Positions 47,404 to 56,968 of a DNA stretch of 64,000 nt are shown here, piece by piece. Below the pieces are notes generated by a model that saw nothing but the letters and a program-made list of their open reading frames with translations, searched no databases and was not told where the DNA came from. Position 1 is the stretch's first letter. Each line of letters opens with the position of its first letter. Origin of the DNA: Bacteroidota bacterium (lineage in GTDB: Bacteria > Bacteroidota > Bacteroidia > Chitinophagales > Chitinophagaceae); assembly GCA_018266455.1 (NCBI GenBank), contig JAFEAJ010000009.1, positions 1-64,000 on the forward strand, written 5' to 3'. A program made the position numbers and the translations under genes.

Positions 47404-48768
47404 CTAAACTGTCATAGAAAAAATTTTTGTTTGTGGTTGTTTGCGGATCATCCTTAAGTCAAATGCCATAGCAATATTGCGCACAAAGGCCCTGCCTTTT
47501 TCGGTTATGCTCAAACGCTTGCCGGTGATTTGGATCAGCCCGTCCTGCTGCATTTCCTGTAAACGGGCAAGGATTTCGGTCATTTCCGGCAGGTCCATTT
47601 CTTCATTTTCCCAGGAGGTCTCCAGCAGGCACATGAGGTTAAGGATATGCCTGCGCACGATTAAGTCTTCCTCGTTTAACTTGTGCCCTTTGAAGATTGG
47701 CAGCTCCCCATTATGGATTCTTTTTTCATAACCTTCAACTGATTTGTCGTTCTGTGCAAAAGCGTACCAGCTATCGCTAATGGCCGACATGCCCAAGCCA
47801 ATCATCAGTTTCGTGGAAGATGAAGAATAACCCATAAAATTGCGATGGATGGTTTTATCAAGCATTGATTGATAAAGCGAATCTGTTGGTAAAGAAAAAT
47901 GATCCATTCCAATTTCAATATAGCCCAGTTCGCTCAACAGTTTTTTACCTTTTTCGTATAACTCTCTTTTCTGCTCAGGCGAAGGAAGGTCGTTCTCGTC
48001 AAAACCTCTTTGCCCAACCCCCCTGACCCATGGCACGTGCGCATAAGAATAAAATGCGATGCGGTCTGGTTTTAATGATTTGGTTTTTTCAATGGTTGCC
48101 GACATGGATTCCCATGTTTGAAAGGGAAGCCCAAAAACCAGGTCGTGGCTGATGCTTTTGTAGCCGATCTGCCTTGCAGCTTCAGTTACTGCTTTCACTT
48201 TTTCAAATGGCTGAATGCGGTTAATGGTGTGCTGTACTTTGCTGTCATAATCCTGCACGCCAAAACTTACTCTTCTGAAACCAAGGCCGTGCAGGGTTTT
48301 CAGGTGACATGAGGTTGTATTGTTCGGGTGCCCTTCAAAACTTAATTCAGGATTCGGGCCGACATCAGCTGCTGCAAAAATTTTTTCCAGGAGGTATTTT
48401 AAATTATCCGGATTGAAAAAAGTTGGCGTTCCGCCGCCAAGGTGCAGCTCTTTTATTCTTATTTTCCCGCCCACCAGGCTTGCATACATTTGCCATTCCT
48501 TCAGAACGGTTTCTATGTACGGTGTTTCAACGCCATGTTGTTTGGTAATTCTTTTATGGCAGGCACAAAAAGTACATAGGCTTTCGCAAAAAGGCAAATG
48601 GATGTAGAGGCTTATGCCTTCTTTATCATTGCTCTCTTCAAAACTTTTCAGCAATGTGGGTTTCCATTCATCAACTGTAAAAGACTGCTCATCCCAGTAG
48701 GGAACAGTCGGGTAACTGGTATATCGAGGCCCTGGGATATTATATTTTTGTATAAGATTTTTTTCCAT
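47404..48768 (-). CDS. hemN: oxygen-independent coproporphyrinogen III oxidase
   Basis: 454 residues, full length for HemN rather than the shorter HemW. The radical-SAM cluster cysteines are Cys61, Cys65 and Cys68 (FCESLCTFC), preceded by IPGPRYTSYPTVPYW, the distinctive HemN N-terminus. The GGTP motif follows (HLGGGTPTFF). It converts coproporphyrinogen III to protoporphyrinogen IX without oxygen. The cluster also encodes HemF, the oxygen-dependent version, so heme synthesis can proceed with or without oxygen. Confidence 0.97.
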   Translation of the reverse strand: MEKNLIQKYNIPGPRYTSYPTVPYWDEQSFTVDEWKPTLLKSFEESNDKEGISLYIHLPFCESLCTFCACHKRITKQHGVETPYIETVLKEWQMYASLVGGKIRIKELHLGGGTPTFFNPDNLKYLLEKIFAAADVGPNPELSFEGHPNNTTSCHLKTLHGLGFRRVSFGVQDYDSKVQHTINRIQPFEKVKAVTEAARQIGYKSISHDLVFGLPFQTWESMSATIEKTKSLKPDRIAFYSYAHVPWVRGVGQRGFDENDLPSPEQKRELYEKGKKLLSELGYIEIGMDHFSLPTDSLYQSMLDKTIHRNFMGYSSSSTKLMIGLGMSAISDSWYAFAQNDKSVEGYEKRIHNGELPIFKGHKLNEEDLIVRRHILNLMCLLETSWENEEMDLPEMTEILARLQEMQQDGLIQITGKRLSITEKGRAFVRNIAMAFDLRMIRKQPQTKIFSMTV

Positions 48769-48846
48769 TTTTGAGTCAGCACCGCCTGGCAGCTTAAGTT
48801 TGTATAATTCTAATTTAGTTGTGCTGCCATGGGATGCGCTTATATT

Positions 48847-49824
48847 TTATGCAGATAGCAATTTCACTGCATCTTTGGCAAAATAGGTGGCAATCAAATC
48901 AGCTCCTGCCCTTTTGATGGATGTTAATGTTTCAAGGATGGCTTTATCCTCATCAATCCATCCCATTTTTGCAGCAGCTTTTATCATGGCATATTCGCCG
49001 CTGATGTTGTAAGCGCTCACTGGAACCTGTACCGTATTTTTCACTTCCCGGATAATATCGAGGTAAGCCAGCGCTGGTTTCACCATTACGATGTCAGCAC
49101 CTTCTTCCACATCCATCAGGGTTTCTTTAAGGGCCTCAATCCTGTTGGCATAATTCATCTGGTAGGTTTTCTTGTCTCCAAATCCCGGGGCTGAATCCAG
49201 CGCATTGCGAAAAGGGCCATAAAAGCAAGAAGCATATTTGGCGCTGTAGCTCATGATGCCCACTTTCGTAAAATTGTTTTCTTCCAGGCCTTTCCTGATT
49301 GCGCAGACCCTGCCATCCATCATATCACTGGGCGCAACAAAATCAGCGCCCGCTTCTGCATGGCTGATGCTCATTTGTACCAGCGCTTCCACGGTTTCGT
49401 CATTCATGATCTCTCCATCCCTCACGATACCATCATGGCCGAATGATGAATAAGGGTCAAGCGCCACATCTGTCATTACCAGCATTTCAGGCACCGCATC
49501 TTTAATAGCCCTGATGCTGCGCTGCATCAACCCATTTTTGTTCCATGCTTCTTTCCCGGTGTTGTCTTTCTGCTCTTCTTTGCATTTAATGAAAAGCAAA
49601 ACACTTTTCAAACCCAAGCCCCAAAGCGCTTTCACTTCTTTTGTCGTTAAATCCAGGGAGCGGCGATAATAATTGGGCATGGAGGCAATTTCAGTTTCTG
49701 CATTTTTGCCTTCATCAATAAATAACGGTACAATGAAATCGTTAGGGGTCAATGTTGTTTCAGCAACCAGCGAACGGATTGCGGGTGATTGTCGCAAGAT
49801 CCTGTTTCGTTTTTGTAGGTACAT
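48847..49824 (-). CDS. hemB: porphobilinogen synthase (delta-aminolevulinate dehydratase)
   Basis: 325 residues, standard length. The Schiff-base lysines are Lys196 (MSYSAKYASCFYGP) and Lys249 (GADIVMVKPALAYLD). The metal-site loop reads DVALDPYSSFGHDG, without the cysteine triad of zinc-dependent enzymes, so it belongs to the magnesium-type group. It condenses two 5-aminolevulinate molecules to porphobilinogen. It lies 77 bp downstream of hemF on the same strand. Confidence 0.97.
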   Translation of the reverse strand: MYLQKRNRILRQSPAIRSLVAETTLTPNDFIVPLFIDEGKNAETEIASMPNYYRRSLDLTTKEVKALWGLGLKSVLLFIKCKEEQKDNTGKEAWNKNGLMQRSIRAIKDAVPEMLVMTDVALDPYSSFGHDGIVRDGEIMNDETVEALVQMSISHAEAGADFVAPSDMMDGRVCAIRKGLEENNFTKVGIMSYSAKYASCFYGPFRNALDSAPGFGDKKTYQMNYANRIEALKETLMDVEEGADIVMVKPALAYLDIIREVKNTVQVPVSAYNISGEYAMIKAAAKMGWIDEDKAILETLTSIKRAGADLIATYFAKDAVKLLSA

Positions 49825-49901
49825 AAAAATTATTTTGCTATGTAAGTTTTTTATTTATGTTCTTTGCCCTTTTTCGGAATTTTTCGCGCCATTGCGGTTA
49901 A

Positions 49902-50855
49902 TTAAACCCAGTCTCTTGGGTTTAAGCACACATTGAGCAAATCTGCTTCAGGCATACCTTTCTGGGGCTGATGGTTATATTCGAACCTCACTGTTGGCGG
50001 AAGGCTCATCAAAACGCTTTCTGTTCTCCCATTTGTTTTCAGGCCGAATAAAGTTCCGCGATCGTGAACCAAATTAAACTCAACATATCGACCTCTTCTT
50101 ATTTCCTGCCAGTATTTGTTGTCATTAGTGAACGAAATATTTTTTCTTTTTTCAACGACAGGAACGTATGCATCAATGAAAGCTTTGCCGCAAGCTTGCG
50201 CTAATCCAAACCAAAAATCAGCATCATGGTCACCATCCTCTTTTTTGTGGTCATAAAAAATTCCACCAATACCTCTGCGCTCATTGTTGCGGTGTGTGTT
50301 CACAAAATATTCATCGCAATTATGCTTGAACAATGGGTATAATTTTTCATCAAACTTGTCGCACGCTTTTTTTAATATTGAATGAAAATGAACAGCATCT
50401 TCGTCAAACAAATAATAAGGCGTAAGATCCGTACCGCCGCCAAACCACCTATCGCATAATCTGCCATCTTTATCATACAACTCAAACATACGGTAATTAA
50501 AATGTATGGTTGGAACAAATGGATTTAAAGGATGAATTACAGAGCTGATCCCCGCAGCAAACCAGGTTGCTTCGGGCGACGACAAAGGAATGTGCAGCAC
50601 TTCACGCATTTTGCGCGAAAGTTTTCCATAAACAACAGAGGTATTTACTCCACCTTTTTCAAAAACATATCCATGCTGAATAACTTTTGTTATACCGCCG
50701 CCGCCTTTGCCATCCGGGTTGCGTACCCATTCTTCTGCACTGAATTTTGCTTTTCCGTCAATATCTTCCAGCGCCCTGCAAATTTTATCCTGCAGTTTAT
50801 GGATAAAATCAATCCATTTGCCACGAAATTCTTTTGTTTCAGTCTTATGCGTCAT
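49902..50855 (-). CDS. hemF: oxygen-dependent coproporphyrinogen III oxidase
   Basis: 317 residues. Signatures are NPFVPTIHFNYRMFE, WFGGGTDLTPYYLF and RRGRYVEFNLVHDRGTLFGL. It oxidatively decarboxylates coproporphyrinogen III using oxygen. Its start overlaps the stop of the M1 peptidase gene by 4 bases (ATGA), so the two are translationally coupled. It complements the anaerobic HemN encoded downstream. Confidence 0.97.
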   Translation of the reverse strand: MTHKTETKEFRGKWIDFIHKLQDKICRALEDIDGKAKFSAEEWVRNPDGKGGGGITKVIQHGYVFEKGGVNTSVVYGKLSRKMREVLHIPLSSPEATWFAAGISSVIHPLNPFVPTIHFNYRMFELYDKDGRLCDRWFGGGTDLTPYYLFDEDAVHFHSILKKACDKFDEKLYPLFKHNCDEYFVNTHRNNERRGIGGIFYDHKKEDGDHDADFWFGLAQACGKAFIDAYVPVVEKRKNISFTNDNKYWQEIRRGRYVEFNLVHDRGTLFGLKTNGRTESVLMSLPPTVRFEYNHQPQKGMPEADLLNVCLNPRDWV

Positions 50856-52726
50856 AATTTGAAAACATTATCATCCGGTGTTGCATCCATAAAAATATTT
50901 CCATCAACAGTTACTGATGTTAACGCATCACTGTTAGCTATTGAAATACTGATTGTTTCTTCATTCTTGCTCCAAACTGCCGGTGTGAAATGTTGTCTTT
51001 TTTCTTTGCCGTTTTTTGTTGTCAATACAACATCAAACGGAATATCAAACCCGCCAACGTTTTCAATGGTTACGGTGGTTTTATTGTTTTTTGATTGGAC
51101 ATTTTTTATTTTTAAATCAATATAATTATTGGTGAAAAACCAATTATTGAAAAACCAATTCAAATTCTGCCCGGAGCCTGTGTTCATTGAATAAAAATAG
51201 TCCCATGGAATAGGGTGTTTGCCATTCCAGTTATCCATGTAATGATGCAAAGCTTTTTTAAACAAATCATCGCCCAACAAATCTTTTAATGCGAGATAAG
51301 ATAAAGAAGCTTTGCCATAAGAATTGTTTCCATAACCTGAGCCGCTCACTTGTGTCGACATGGTGATAATCGGCTGGTCTTCTTCTGTTGAGGGATCGCT
51401 TATATATCTACGTATCCTGAAATTTTTGTACGTTTTATCTGCTTGTTCTTTTCCTACTTCATCAATGCCAATTAAATATTCAAATGTGGTAGCCCAGCCT
51501 TCATCCATGTATGCATAACGTGTTTCGTTAATGCCCATATAAAATGGAAAATAAGTGTGCGCCATTTCATGGTCTTGCAACAATTGCGCAAAGGCCATGT
51601 TGCTTACATGCGCATCGTTCACCATCATCGGGTATTCCATATCAGCAAAACCCTGAAACGCTGTCATTTTTACAAAAGGATATGGGACTCCGGGATATTG
51701 TGTTGAAAAAAATTTCAACGCATACTTTCCCCATTCAACGGAATGATGAAAATCTTCTGAGCTGTTATTATATGCAGCCTGCATGCTTGCCCTGCGGTTT
51801 GTTTTTGTATCAACAACTGTGCTGCCTGCATCCCATGAGTAATGATTGCTTACAGCATAACACACATCAGTAATGTGGTTGGCTTTAAACTTCCACGTAT
51901 TCCAATTGTTTTGCTGCGTAACTTTTTGTTGTTGCATTTCATCGAGTGTTGCAACATGAATTACGCTGTCTGATGTATAAGATGTTTTTAATCGATGTGC
52001 AATTTCCGGGTGCAGTACTTCATCAGCATTTAAAAAATCTCCCGTTGCCCATACAACAAAATTTTTCGGTGCCGTAACAGCCAAAGTGTAATCGTTGAAA
52101 TCATTATAAAATTCCTGCCTGTCAAAATGCGGCAACATATCCCAACCATTGTAATCATCATATACAGAAACGCGTGGATAAGAATAGGCACAATAAAAAG
52201 TTGCAGAATCAATTTGCCCTTCACGACCGCTTTGTTTTGATAAAGGATAATCCCATTCAATTTCCAATATTGTTTTTGAATGAGGCATAATTGCCGACTT
52301 TAATCTTACCGGGTTAACCGTGCTCCATCCTGCACTGTTAATGTCATAGGCATCGCCATTAATTTTAAAAGCAGAAATATGCAAACCTGAATCAAGAAAG
52401 CCCGCGCTGTAAAAACCGGATCTCGGCGCCTGTGGTTTATGAATATTGTTTACAAAGCGGATCGCAATCATTTTTAGAGTGTCGGGGCTGTTGTTCGAGT
52501 AGATAATTTTTTCTGCTCCTGAAATTGATTTTGTGTCGGGATGAATTGTTTCTTCAATGTTATATACTCCTTCGTTTTGCCAGTAATTTTTTCCCGGCGC
52601 CCCGGTCAATGAACGTGTTTCATTTTGATAAGCAAGCTTGATGTTGCGCGGCATGTACAGGTTTTGAGCACACAAAAAACCCGTGGATAAAAAAAAGATT
52701 GGGAAAAGAATGAATGACGGTCTCAT
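50852..52726 (-). CDS. M1 family metallopeptidase, secreted
   Basis: 624 residues with a signal peptide ending near GFLCAQ. The gluzincin zinc site is HEMAH (His386, His390, catalytic Glu387) with third ligand Glu409 in YMDEGWATTFEYL, spaced as HExxH-x18-E. An exopeptidase-type GAMEN counterpart is modified to GFADMEYPMM. It probably acts as an aminopeptidase in the periplasm or at the surface. It is encoded between hemE and hemF with a 4-base overlap to hemF, an unexpected but tight association with heme genes. Confidence 0.92.
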   Translation of the reverse strand: MRPSFILFPIFFLSTGFLCAQNLYMPRNIKLAYQNETRSLTGAPGKNYWQNEGVYNIEETIHPDTKSISGAEKIIYSNNSPDTLKMIAIRFVNNIHKPQAPRSGFYSAGFLDSGLHISAFKINGDAYDINSAGWSTVNPVRLKSAIMPHSKTILEIEWDYPLSKQSGREGQIDSATFYCAYSYPRVSVYDDYNGWDMLPHFDRQEFYNDFNDYTLAVTAPKNFVVWATGDFLNADEVLHPEIAHRLKTSYTSDSVIHVATLDEMQQQKVTQQNNWNTWKFKANHITDVCYAVSNHYSWDAGSTVVDTKTNRRASMQAAYNNSSEDFHHSVEWGKYALKFFSTQYPGVPYPFVKMTAFQGFADMEYPMMVNDAHVSNMAFAQLLQDHEMAHTYFPFYMGINETRYAYMDEGWATTFEYLIGIDEVGKEQADKTYKNFRIRRYISDPSTEEDQPIITMSTQVSGSGYGNNSYGKASLSYLALKDLLGDDLFKKALHHYMDNWNGKHPIPWDYFYSMNTGSGQNLNWFFNNWFFTNNYIDLKIKNVQSKNNKTTVTIENVGGFDIPFDVVLTTKNGKEKRQHFTPAVWSKNEETISISIANSDALTSVTVDGNIFMDATPDDNVFKL

Positions 52727-52753
52727 TTGGTTCTGTTTTAATCTGAAGAAAAT

Positions 52754-53785
52754 TTATTCGAAGCGGTATTCTTTTACCGCACCAACAAACGCTCTTGCAT
52801 GATCTACGGGCACGGTTGGCAAAATACCATGGCCAAGATTAGCAATATGTTTTCCTTTTCCAAAACCTTTCATCATTAGCCTTACTTCTTTTTTTATGAC
52901 AGGTATTGGCGACAGCAATTTTACAGGATCGAAATTTCCCTGAAGGCAAATGTCGCTACCCGAAAAACTGCGCGCAGCTTCCGGCTCAATGCACCAATCA
53001 ATTCCCAGGCAGGCTGCACCGGTTTCTTTCATTTCTTTTAGGCTTTGCCATGCACCTTTTGCAAAAATGATGACTTTCGTTTCATCTTTTAACGCCGAAA
53101 CTATTTGCCTGATGTATGGCAACGAAATATTTTCAAAATCAGCTTTGCTTAATAAGCCGCCCCAACTGTCGAAAATTTGTACTGCATCAGCCCCTGCTTT
53201 TACCTGTTCTTTTAAATATGCAATTGTTGTATCAGTGATCATTTGCAACAATTGGTGTGCAAGATCGGGGCATGAATAGCAAAATGCTTTTGCTTCATCA
53301 AAAGTTTTAGAGCCTTTTCCCTGAACCATATAACAAAGCAATGTCCATGGTGCGCCAGCAAAACCAATTAATGGCACACGGCCATTCAATTCTTTTTTGG
53401 TGAGTTTGACAGCATCAAAAACATAATGCAATCTTTCATTTACATCAGGCACACAAATTCTCTTCAAGTCGTTTTGTGTTTTAACCGGCTCAGGAAGCAA
53501 TGGGCCTTTGCTCTCGATCAATTGCACCTCCAACCCCATTGCCTGCGGAACTACAAGTATGTCTGAAAATAAGATTGCTGCATCAACATCAATAATGTCA
53601 ATCGGCTGAATCGTAATGGCTGCTGCAAGTTCCGGCGTTTGTACCCTTGTAAAAAAGTCATGCTTTTCACGAAGCTTCATATATTCCGGCAAGTACCTGC
53701 CTGCCTGCCGCATCATCCACACAGGAGCTCGCTCAGTGTGCTCTCCTCTTAATGTCCGTAATAATAAATCGTTCTTTAGTTTCAT
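52754..53785 (-). CDS. hemE: uroporphyrinogen decarboxylase
   Basis: 343 residues, standard length. The active-site signature [19 protein letters not shown] is near the N-terminus, and [16 protein letters not shown] and [13 protein letters not shown] follow. It removes four carboxylates from uroporphyrinogen III to give coproporphyrinogen III. Its start lies 12 bp after the hemD stop and 27 bp separate it from the M1 gene, supporting a single operon. Confidence 0.97.
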   Translation of the reverse strand: MKLKNDLLLRTLRGEHTERAPVWMMRQAGRYLPEYMKLREKHDFFTRVQTPELAAAITIQPIDIIDVDAAILFSDILVVPQAMGLEVQLIESKGPLLPEPVKTQNDLKRICVPDVNERLHYVFDAVKLTKKELNGRVPLIGFAGAPWTLLCYMVQGKGSKTFDEAKAFCYSCPDLAHQLLQMITDTTIAYLKEQVKAGADAVQIFDSWGGLLSKADFENISLPYIRQIVSALKDETKVIIFAKGAWQSLKEMKETGAACLGIDWCIEPEAARSFSGSDICLQGNFDPVKLLSPIPVIKKEVRLMMKGFGKGKHIANLGHGILPTVPVDHARAFVGAVKEYRFE

Positions 53786-53797
53786 AATAACAAATGG

Positions 53798-54517
53798 TCA
53801 ACGGTGAAACGGGCAATTGATAAAATAGTTTATCGCTTGTTCTGCTAATAACTTCTTCGAAGGTTTGTCGGCAACCACTATTTTATTGTTAGTGTATTTT
53901 TTTATTTCTTTTGTAGTGGTATTGCCAATGGCAAATAAAATGGTTTGCGGCCCGGGATTATTCTTTTCAAAAAAGCTGTTTACTGCGCTTGGGCTGTAAA
54001 ACAATATGGCATCATAATTCTTTAAAATTTTCTGTGTCAAAGCAAGTGTTTTATAAACAACGATTTCAGTTACTTCAATCCCATTTTGCTTAAGTTTTTC
54101 AGGCAATTCTGCCCTTCGTTGATTCCCGCAAAAAAATGTTATTGACGATACTTCTTTTTTGTTAACGATCACATCAGCCAGATTGCCTGCCGAACCTGCT
54201 GTTGCAAGGATTGCATTTTTCCCGAAGTATCCTGATGCTGATTTTTTTGTTGCAGAGCCAATGCAGAAAATTTTCCATCCGGGTATAGTTCCCTGCAAAT
54301 AACTTGTTACTGCTTCAACTGCGTTCCTGCTGGTAAAAACAATGATATTTGCAGCTTTCGCAAGATCTGTGATTTTCGTTTTTATGCGCTGGTCAATAAT
54401 TGCTTCAGTTTCAATAAATGGAATGGTTTCAATTACTACATTCTTTTTAGCTGCTTCTGTAAGCAGGATGGGCTGAAGGTGTTGAGTTGATAATATCGTG
54501 ATGCTATTTTGTTGCAT
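53798..54517 (-). CDS. hemD: uroporphyrinogen-III synthase
   Basis: 239 residues. This family is poorly conserved, but position directly after hemC with a 14-bp overlap, the two-domain alternating fold and segments NIIVFTSRNAVEAV and AILFYSPSAVNSFFEKN are all typical. It cyclises hydroxymethylbilane with inversion of ring D. The assignment rests on both motif and operon position. Confidence 0.9.
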   Translation of the reverse strand: MQQNSITILSTQHLQPILLTEAAKKNVVIETIPFIETEAIIDQRIKTKITDLAKAANIIVFTSRNAVEAVTSYLQGTIPGWKIFCIGSATKKSASGYFGKNAILATAGSAGNLADVIVNKKEVSSITFFCGNQRRAELPEKLKQNGIEVTEIVVYKTLALTQKILKNYDAILFYSPSAVNSFFEKNNPGPQTILFAIGNTTTKEIKKYTNNKIVVADKPSKKLLAEQAINYFINCPFHR

Positions 54518-55442
54518 TTCGGATGCTGTTTGCGATTTCCTGCCCTCCGTTCTCCAGCAATTCTTTTGCCGCCTCTGCGCCGAGATTAGCTGCCATAGAA
54601 ACAGGCAATATTTTCTCTATTTCTTTTTTTTGCCGCCCATCGAGCGATAAAATATTTCCCCTAAAAAAAAGCTCATCTTTTTCAATTTCAGCCAAGGCAC
54701 TGATGGGTGTTGAACACCCGCCTAATAAGGCCCTTAAAAAGTCTTTTTCAATTTTTGTACAGGTTGCAGTTTCTTCATCATTCAACAGTGCGCATTTTTG
54801 TTTCGTTTCTTCATCTTCCTCCCTGCATACAACCACAATGGCGCCCTGGGACGGAGCAGGCAGCATCCAATCCAGTTCAATCGATTTTTTTGGGCGAAGG
54901 CAGATGCGCTCTAATCCTGCTGCTGCGAAGATTGCGCCATCCCAATAGCTTTCTGTTATTTTGTTCAGTCGTGTGTTCACATTGCCACGCAGGTTTTCAA
55001 TCTTATGATCTGGATAACGATGAAGCCATTGCGCTTTGCGACGGATGCTGCTGGTAGCGATGGTAAGGTGTGAGGTGAAAGAAGCCAGCAGTTCATCGAT
55101 ATTCACACCAGGCTTTTCATGTTTCACAAGAATATCTTTATAACTGCCCCTCTTCAACACCGCAGCCTGAACAATGCCAAAGGCCAATTGTGTTGGCACA
55201 TCTTTCATTGAATGAACAGCAATGTCAATTTTTTTGTTTACCAATGCTGTGTCCAGTGTTTTTGTAAAAATGCCCTGTACTCCCATTTCATACAATGGCG
55301 TTTGCAGATCGATATCCCCTTCGCTTTTTATGAATTCCAGGCCAGCAGCAATCTTGTGCTCCTTCAGTAAATTTTTTACCAGTGTAGCTTGCCAAATGGC
55401 CAGGTGGCTTTCGCGGGTCCCTATTTTTAAATATTGCTGCAT
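54504..55442 (-). CDS. hemC: hydroxymethylbilane synthase (porphobilinogen deaminase)
   Basis: 312 residues. The N-terminus KIGTRESHLAIWQA is conserved, and DIAVHSMKDVPTQL contains the catalytic region. The dipyrromethane cofactor is attached at Cys243 in LLGGCSTPISAL. It polymerises four porphobilinogens to hydroxymethylbilane. It lies 65 bp downstream of hemA and overlaps hemD by 14 bp. Confidence 0.97.
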   Translation of the reverse strand: MQQYLKIGTRESHLAIWQATLVKNLLKEHKIAAGLEFIKSEGDIDLQTPLYEMGVQGIFTKTLDTALVNKKIDIAVHSMKDVPTQLAFGIVQAAVLKRGSYKDILVKHEKPGVNIDELLASFTSHLTIATSSIRRKAQWLHRYPDHKIENLRGNVNTRLNKITESYWDGAIFAAAGLERICLRPKKSIELDWMLPAPSQGAIVVVCREEDEETKQKCALLNDEETATCTKIEKDFLRALLGGCSTPISALAEIEKDELFFRGNILSLDGRQKKEIEKILPVSMAANLGAEAAKELLENGGQEIANSIRNATK

Positions 55443-55507
55443 GTGGGGGAATGGCCGGCAATTTTAATACATTTCATCGTTAACAAGCCGCCATTCGCAA
55501 AATTAAT

Positions 55508-56734
55508 TTATGCTGGCTGTATGAAATCATTAATCGCTTCAATGAATTGGCAGCCTTGGGTATTTTGGTGGCGCATCTTTAATGCCATTCCATTAATAAT
55601 GCGTTGTATTTTTTCTTCTGCATCGGGCATAGAAGAGATGGTGTTAATTGGCGCTGAAAGCAAAGAAGAAGAATGAATTTGGTTGAGCTTTGATTTGACA
55701 GCTTTCAGCAGTGGCACATTCCTTCGCATGTCATGCCATTCCATAAACTCAAAAAGATGCTGATCAATAATGGCTTTGGCCTTGGGCACTTCCGCTTCGC
55801 GTTTTTGCAAAGTGGCATCATTTATTTTTGAAAGCTCATCTACATTTACCAGCATAATATGAGGCAATTCTTTAACTGAAGCCTCAATATTATTTGGGAT
55901 GGACAAATCAATCAGGCATTTCTTTTTCGAACCAATCAGGCCAGATTTTTTGATGATAGGCTGCTCAGCATTGGTAGCAACAATAATAATATCAGCAAGG
56001 TTTACCTCTTTATCCATATCTTCAAATGCAGCAGTGGACAATTCCATTTCTTCTGCCAGTAAAGAAGACTTTTCACCTGACCGGTTAATGAGCGTTATTT
56101 TTTTTGTTCCGAGATAATCAACCAGGTTTTTGCAGGTGTTGCGCCCGATTTTTCCTGTGCCGACCAATAAAATTTTTTTGTGGGCGGGAAACTCTATATT
56201 CTCTTTAATAAATTGAACTGCGGCAAAGGAAACAGAAACTGTGCCCCCGCTTAATTCGGTTTTGTTTTTTATGGCTTTTGAAGATTGCAGCACACTGTTG
56301 AATAGTCTTTCAATAAAAGCATTAATGCTGCTATGCTCTTTGGCAAACTTTACAGCTTGCTTAATTTGCCCCACGATTTCATAATCTCCCAAAATTTGCG
56401 AGTCCAGCCCGGCGGCCACGTTGAACAAATGTTCAACAGCTTCGAGGCCATTCTTTACATACGATAATTCTGTGAAAACATTTTTCAGTCCTTTTGTTTG
56501 TGAGCAAAGCAGATCAATCAGGGCTGACGCATTTTCAGCAAAACCATAAATTTCTGTACGATTGCATGTTGAAAGGATGAACAAACCATTCACGCCATAT
56601 CCGGGGGCTGTGGAAAGAATGTTTTTGTATTGTTCGTTACTAATAGCAAACTGTCCCCTTGCTTCTGCGTCTGTTTTTTTATAGTTGATGCCAGCGATAA
56701 AAAATTTTGATACTTCTGCCGGTTTGCTTCCCAT
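55508..56734 (-). CDS. hemA: glutamyl-tRNA reductase
   Basis: 408 residues. The nucleophile is Cys57 in FILSTCNRTEIYG, and the NADPH site is in LLVGTGKIGRNTCKNL. It reduces glutamyl-tRNA to glutamate-1-semialdehyde, the first committed step of the C5 pathway. It is the first gene of the minus-strand heme operon, with a -7 element TATTTTTG (56757-56764). The divergent spacer to hemH carries the FNR-like palindrome. Confidence 0.97.
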   Translation of the reverse strand: MGSKPAEVSKFFIAGINYKKTDAEARGQFAISNEQYKNILSTAPGYGVNGLFILSTCNRTEIYGFAENASALIDLLCSQTKGLKNVFTELSYVKNGLEAVEHLFNVAAGLDSQILGDYEIVGQIKQAVKFAKEHSSINAFIERLFNSVLQSSKAIKNKTELSGGTVSVSFAAVQFIKENIEFPAHKKILLVGTGKIGRNTCKNLVDYLGTKKITLINRSGEKSSLLAEEMELSTAAFEDMDKEVNLADIIIVATNAEQPIIKKSGLIGSKKKCLIDLSIPNNIEASVKELPHIMLVNVDELSKINDATLQKREAEVPKAKAIIDQHLFEFMEWHDMRRNVPLLKAVKSKLNQIHSSSLLSAPINTISSMPDAEEKIQRIINGMALKMRHQNTQGCQFIEAINDFIQPA

Positions 56735-56756
56735 TTTAGTTCTTTAAATGCGTACG

Positions 56757-56764
56757 CAAAAATA
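56757..56764 (-). promoter_or_regulatory. hemA -7 element
   Basis: TATTTTTG on the minus strand matches TAnnTTTG, 22 bp upstream of the hemA ATG. No clear -33 TTTG at the standard spacing. Confidence 0.55.
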
Positions 56765-56817
56765 AATTCCCTGAATTTTACTGGCTAATTTTTATGTCAT
56801 AATAGTGTCATTTGTCA

Positions 56818-56834
56818 ATATGATCTTGGTCAAA
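56818..56834. promoter_or_regulatory. FNR/CRP-like motif in the hemA-hemH spacer
   Basis: On the minus strand this reads TTTGACCAAGATCATAT, differing from the site at 39482-39498 at only two A/T positions. It fits 8 of 10 positions of the FNR box. It lies about 54 bp upstream of the hemA -7 element and about 109 bp upstream of the hemH -7 element. Confidence 0.4.
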
Positions 56835-56942
56835 TAATAATATGAGCAGCATCGTGCAGGAAGGCAATTTTTTTTGGTGCATCAGCCTCTTCTGCCTAGA
56901 CAATTGCTTTAACAAAAAAGTAGTTAACAGGCATTCAGTGAT

Positions 56943-56950
56943 TACATTTG
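56943..56950 (+). promoter_or_regulatory. hemH -7 element
   Basis: TACATTTG matches TAnnTTTG and lies 18 bp before the ATG at 56969. It overlaps the TTG at 56948, so that codon cannot be the real start. Confidence 0.6.
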
Positions 56951-56968
56951 CAAACGATCATCTTCAAC

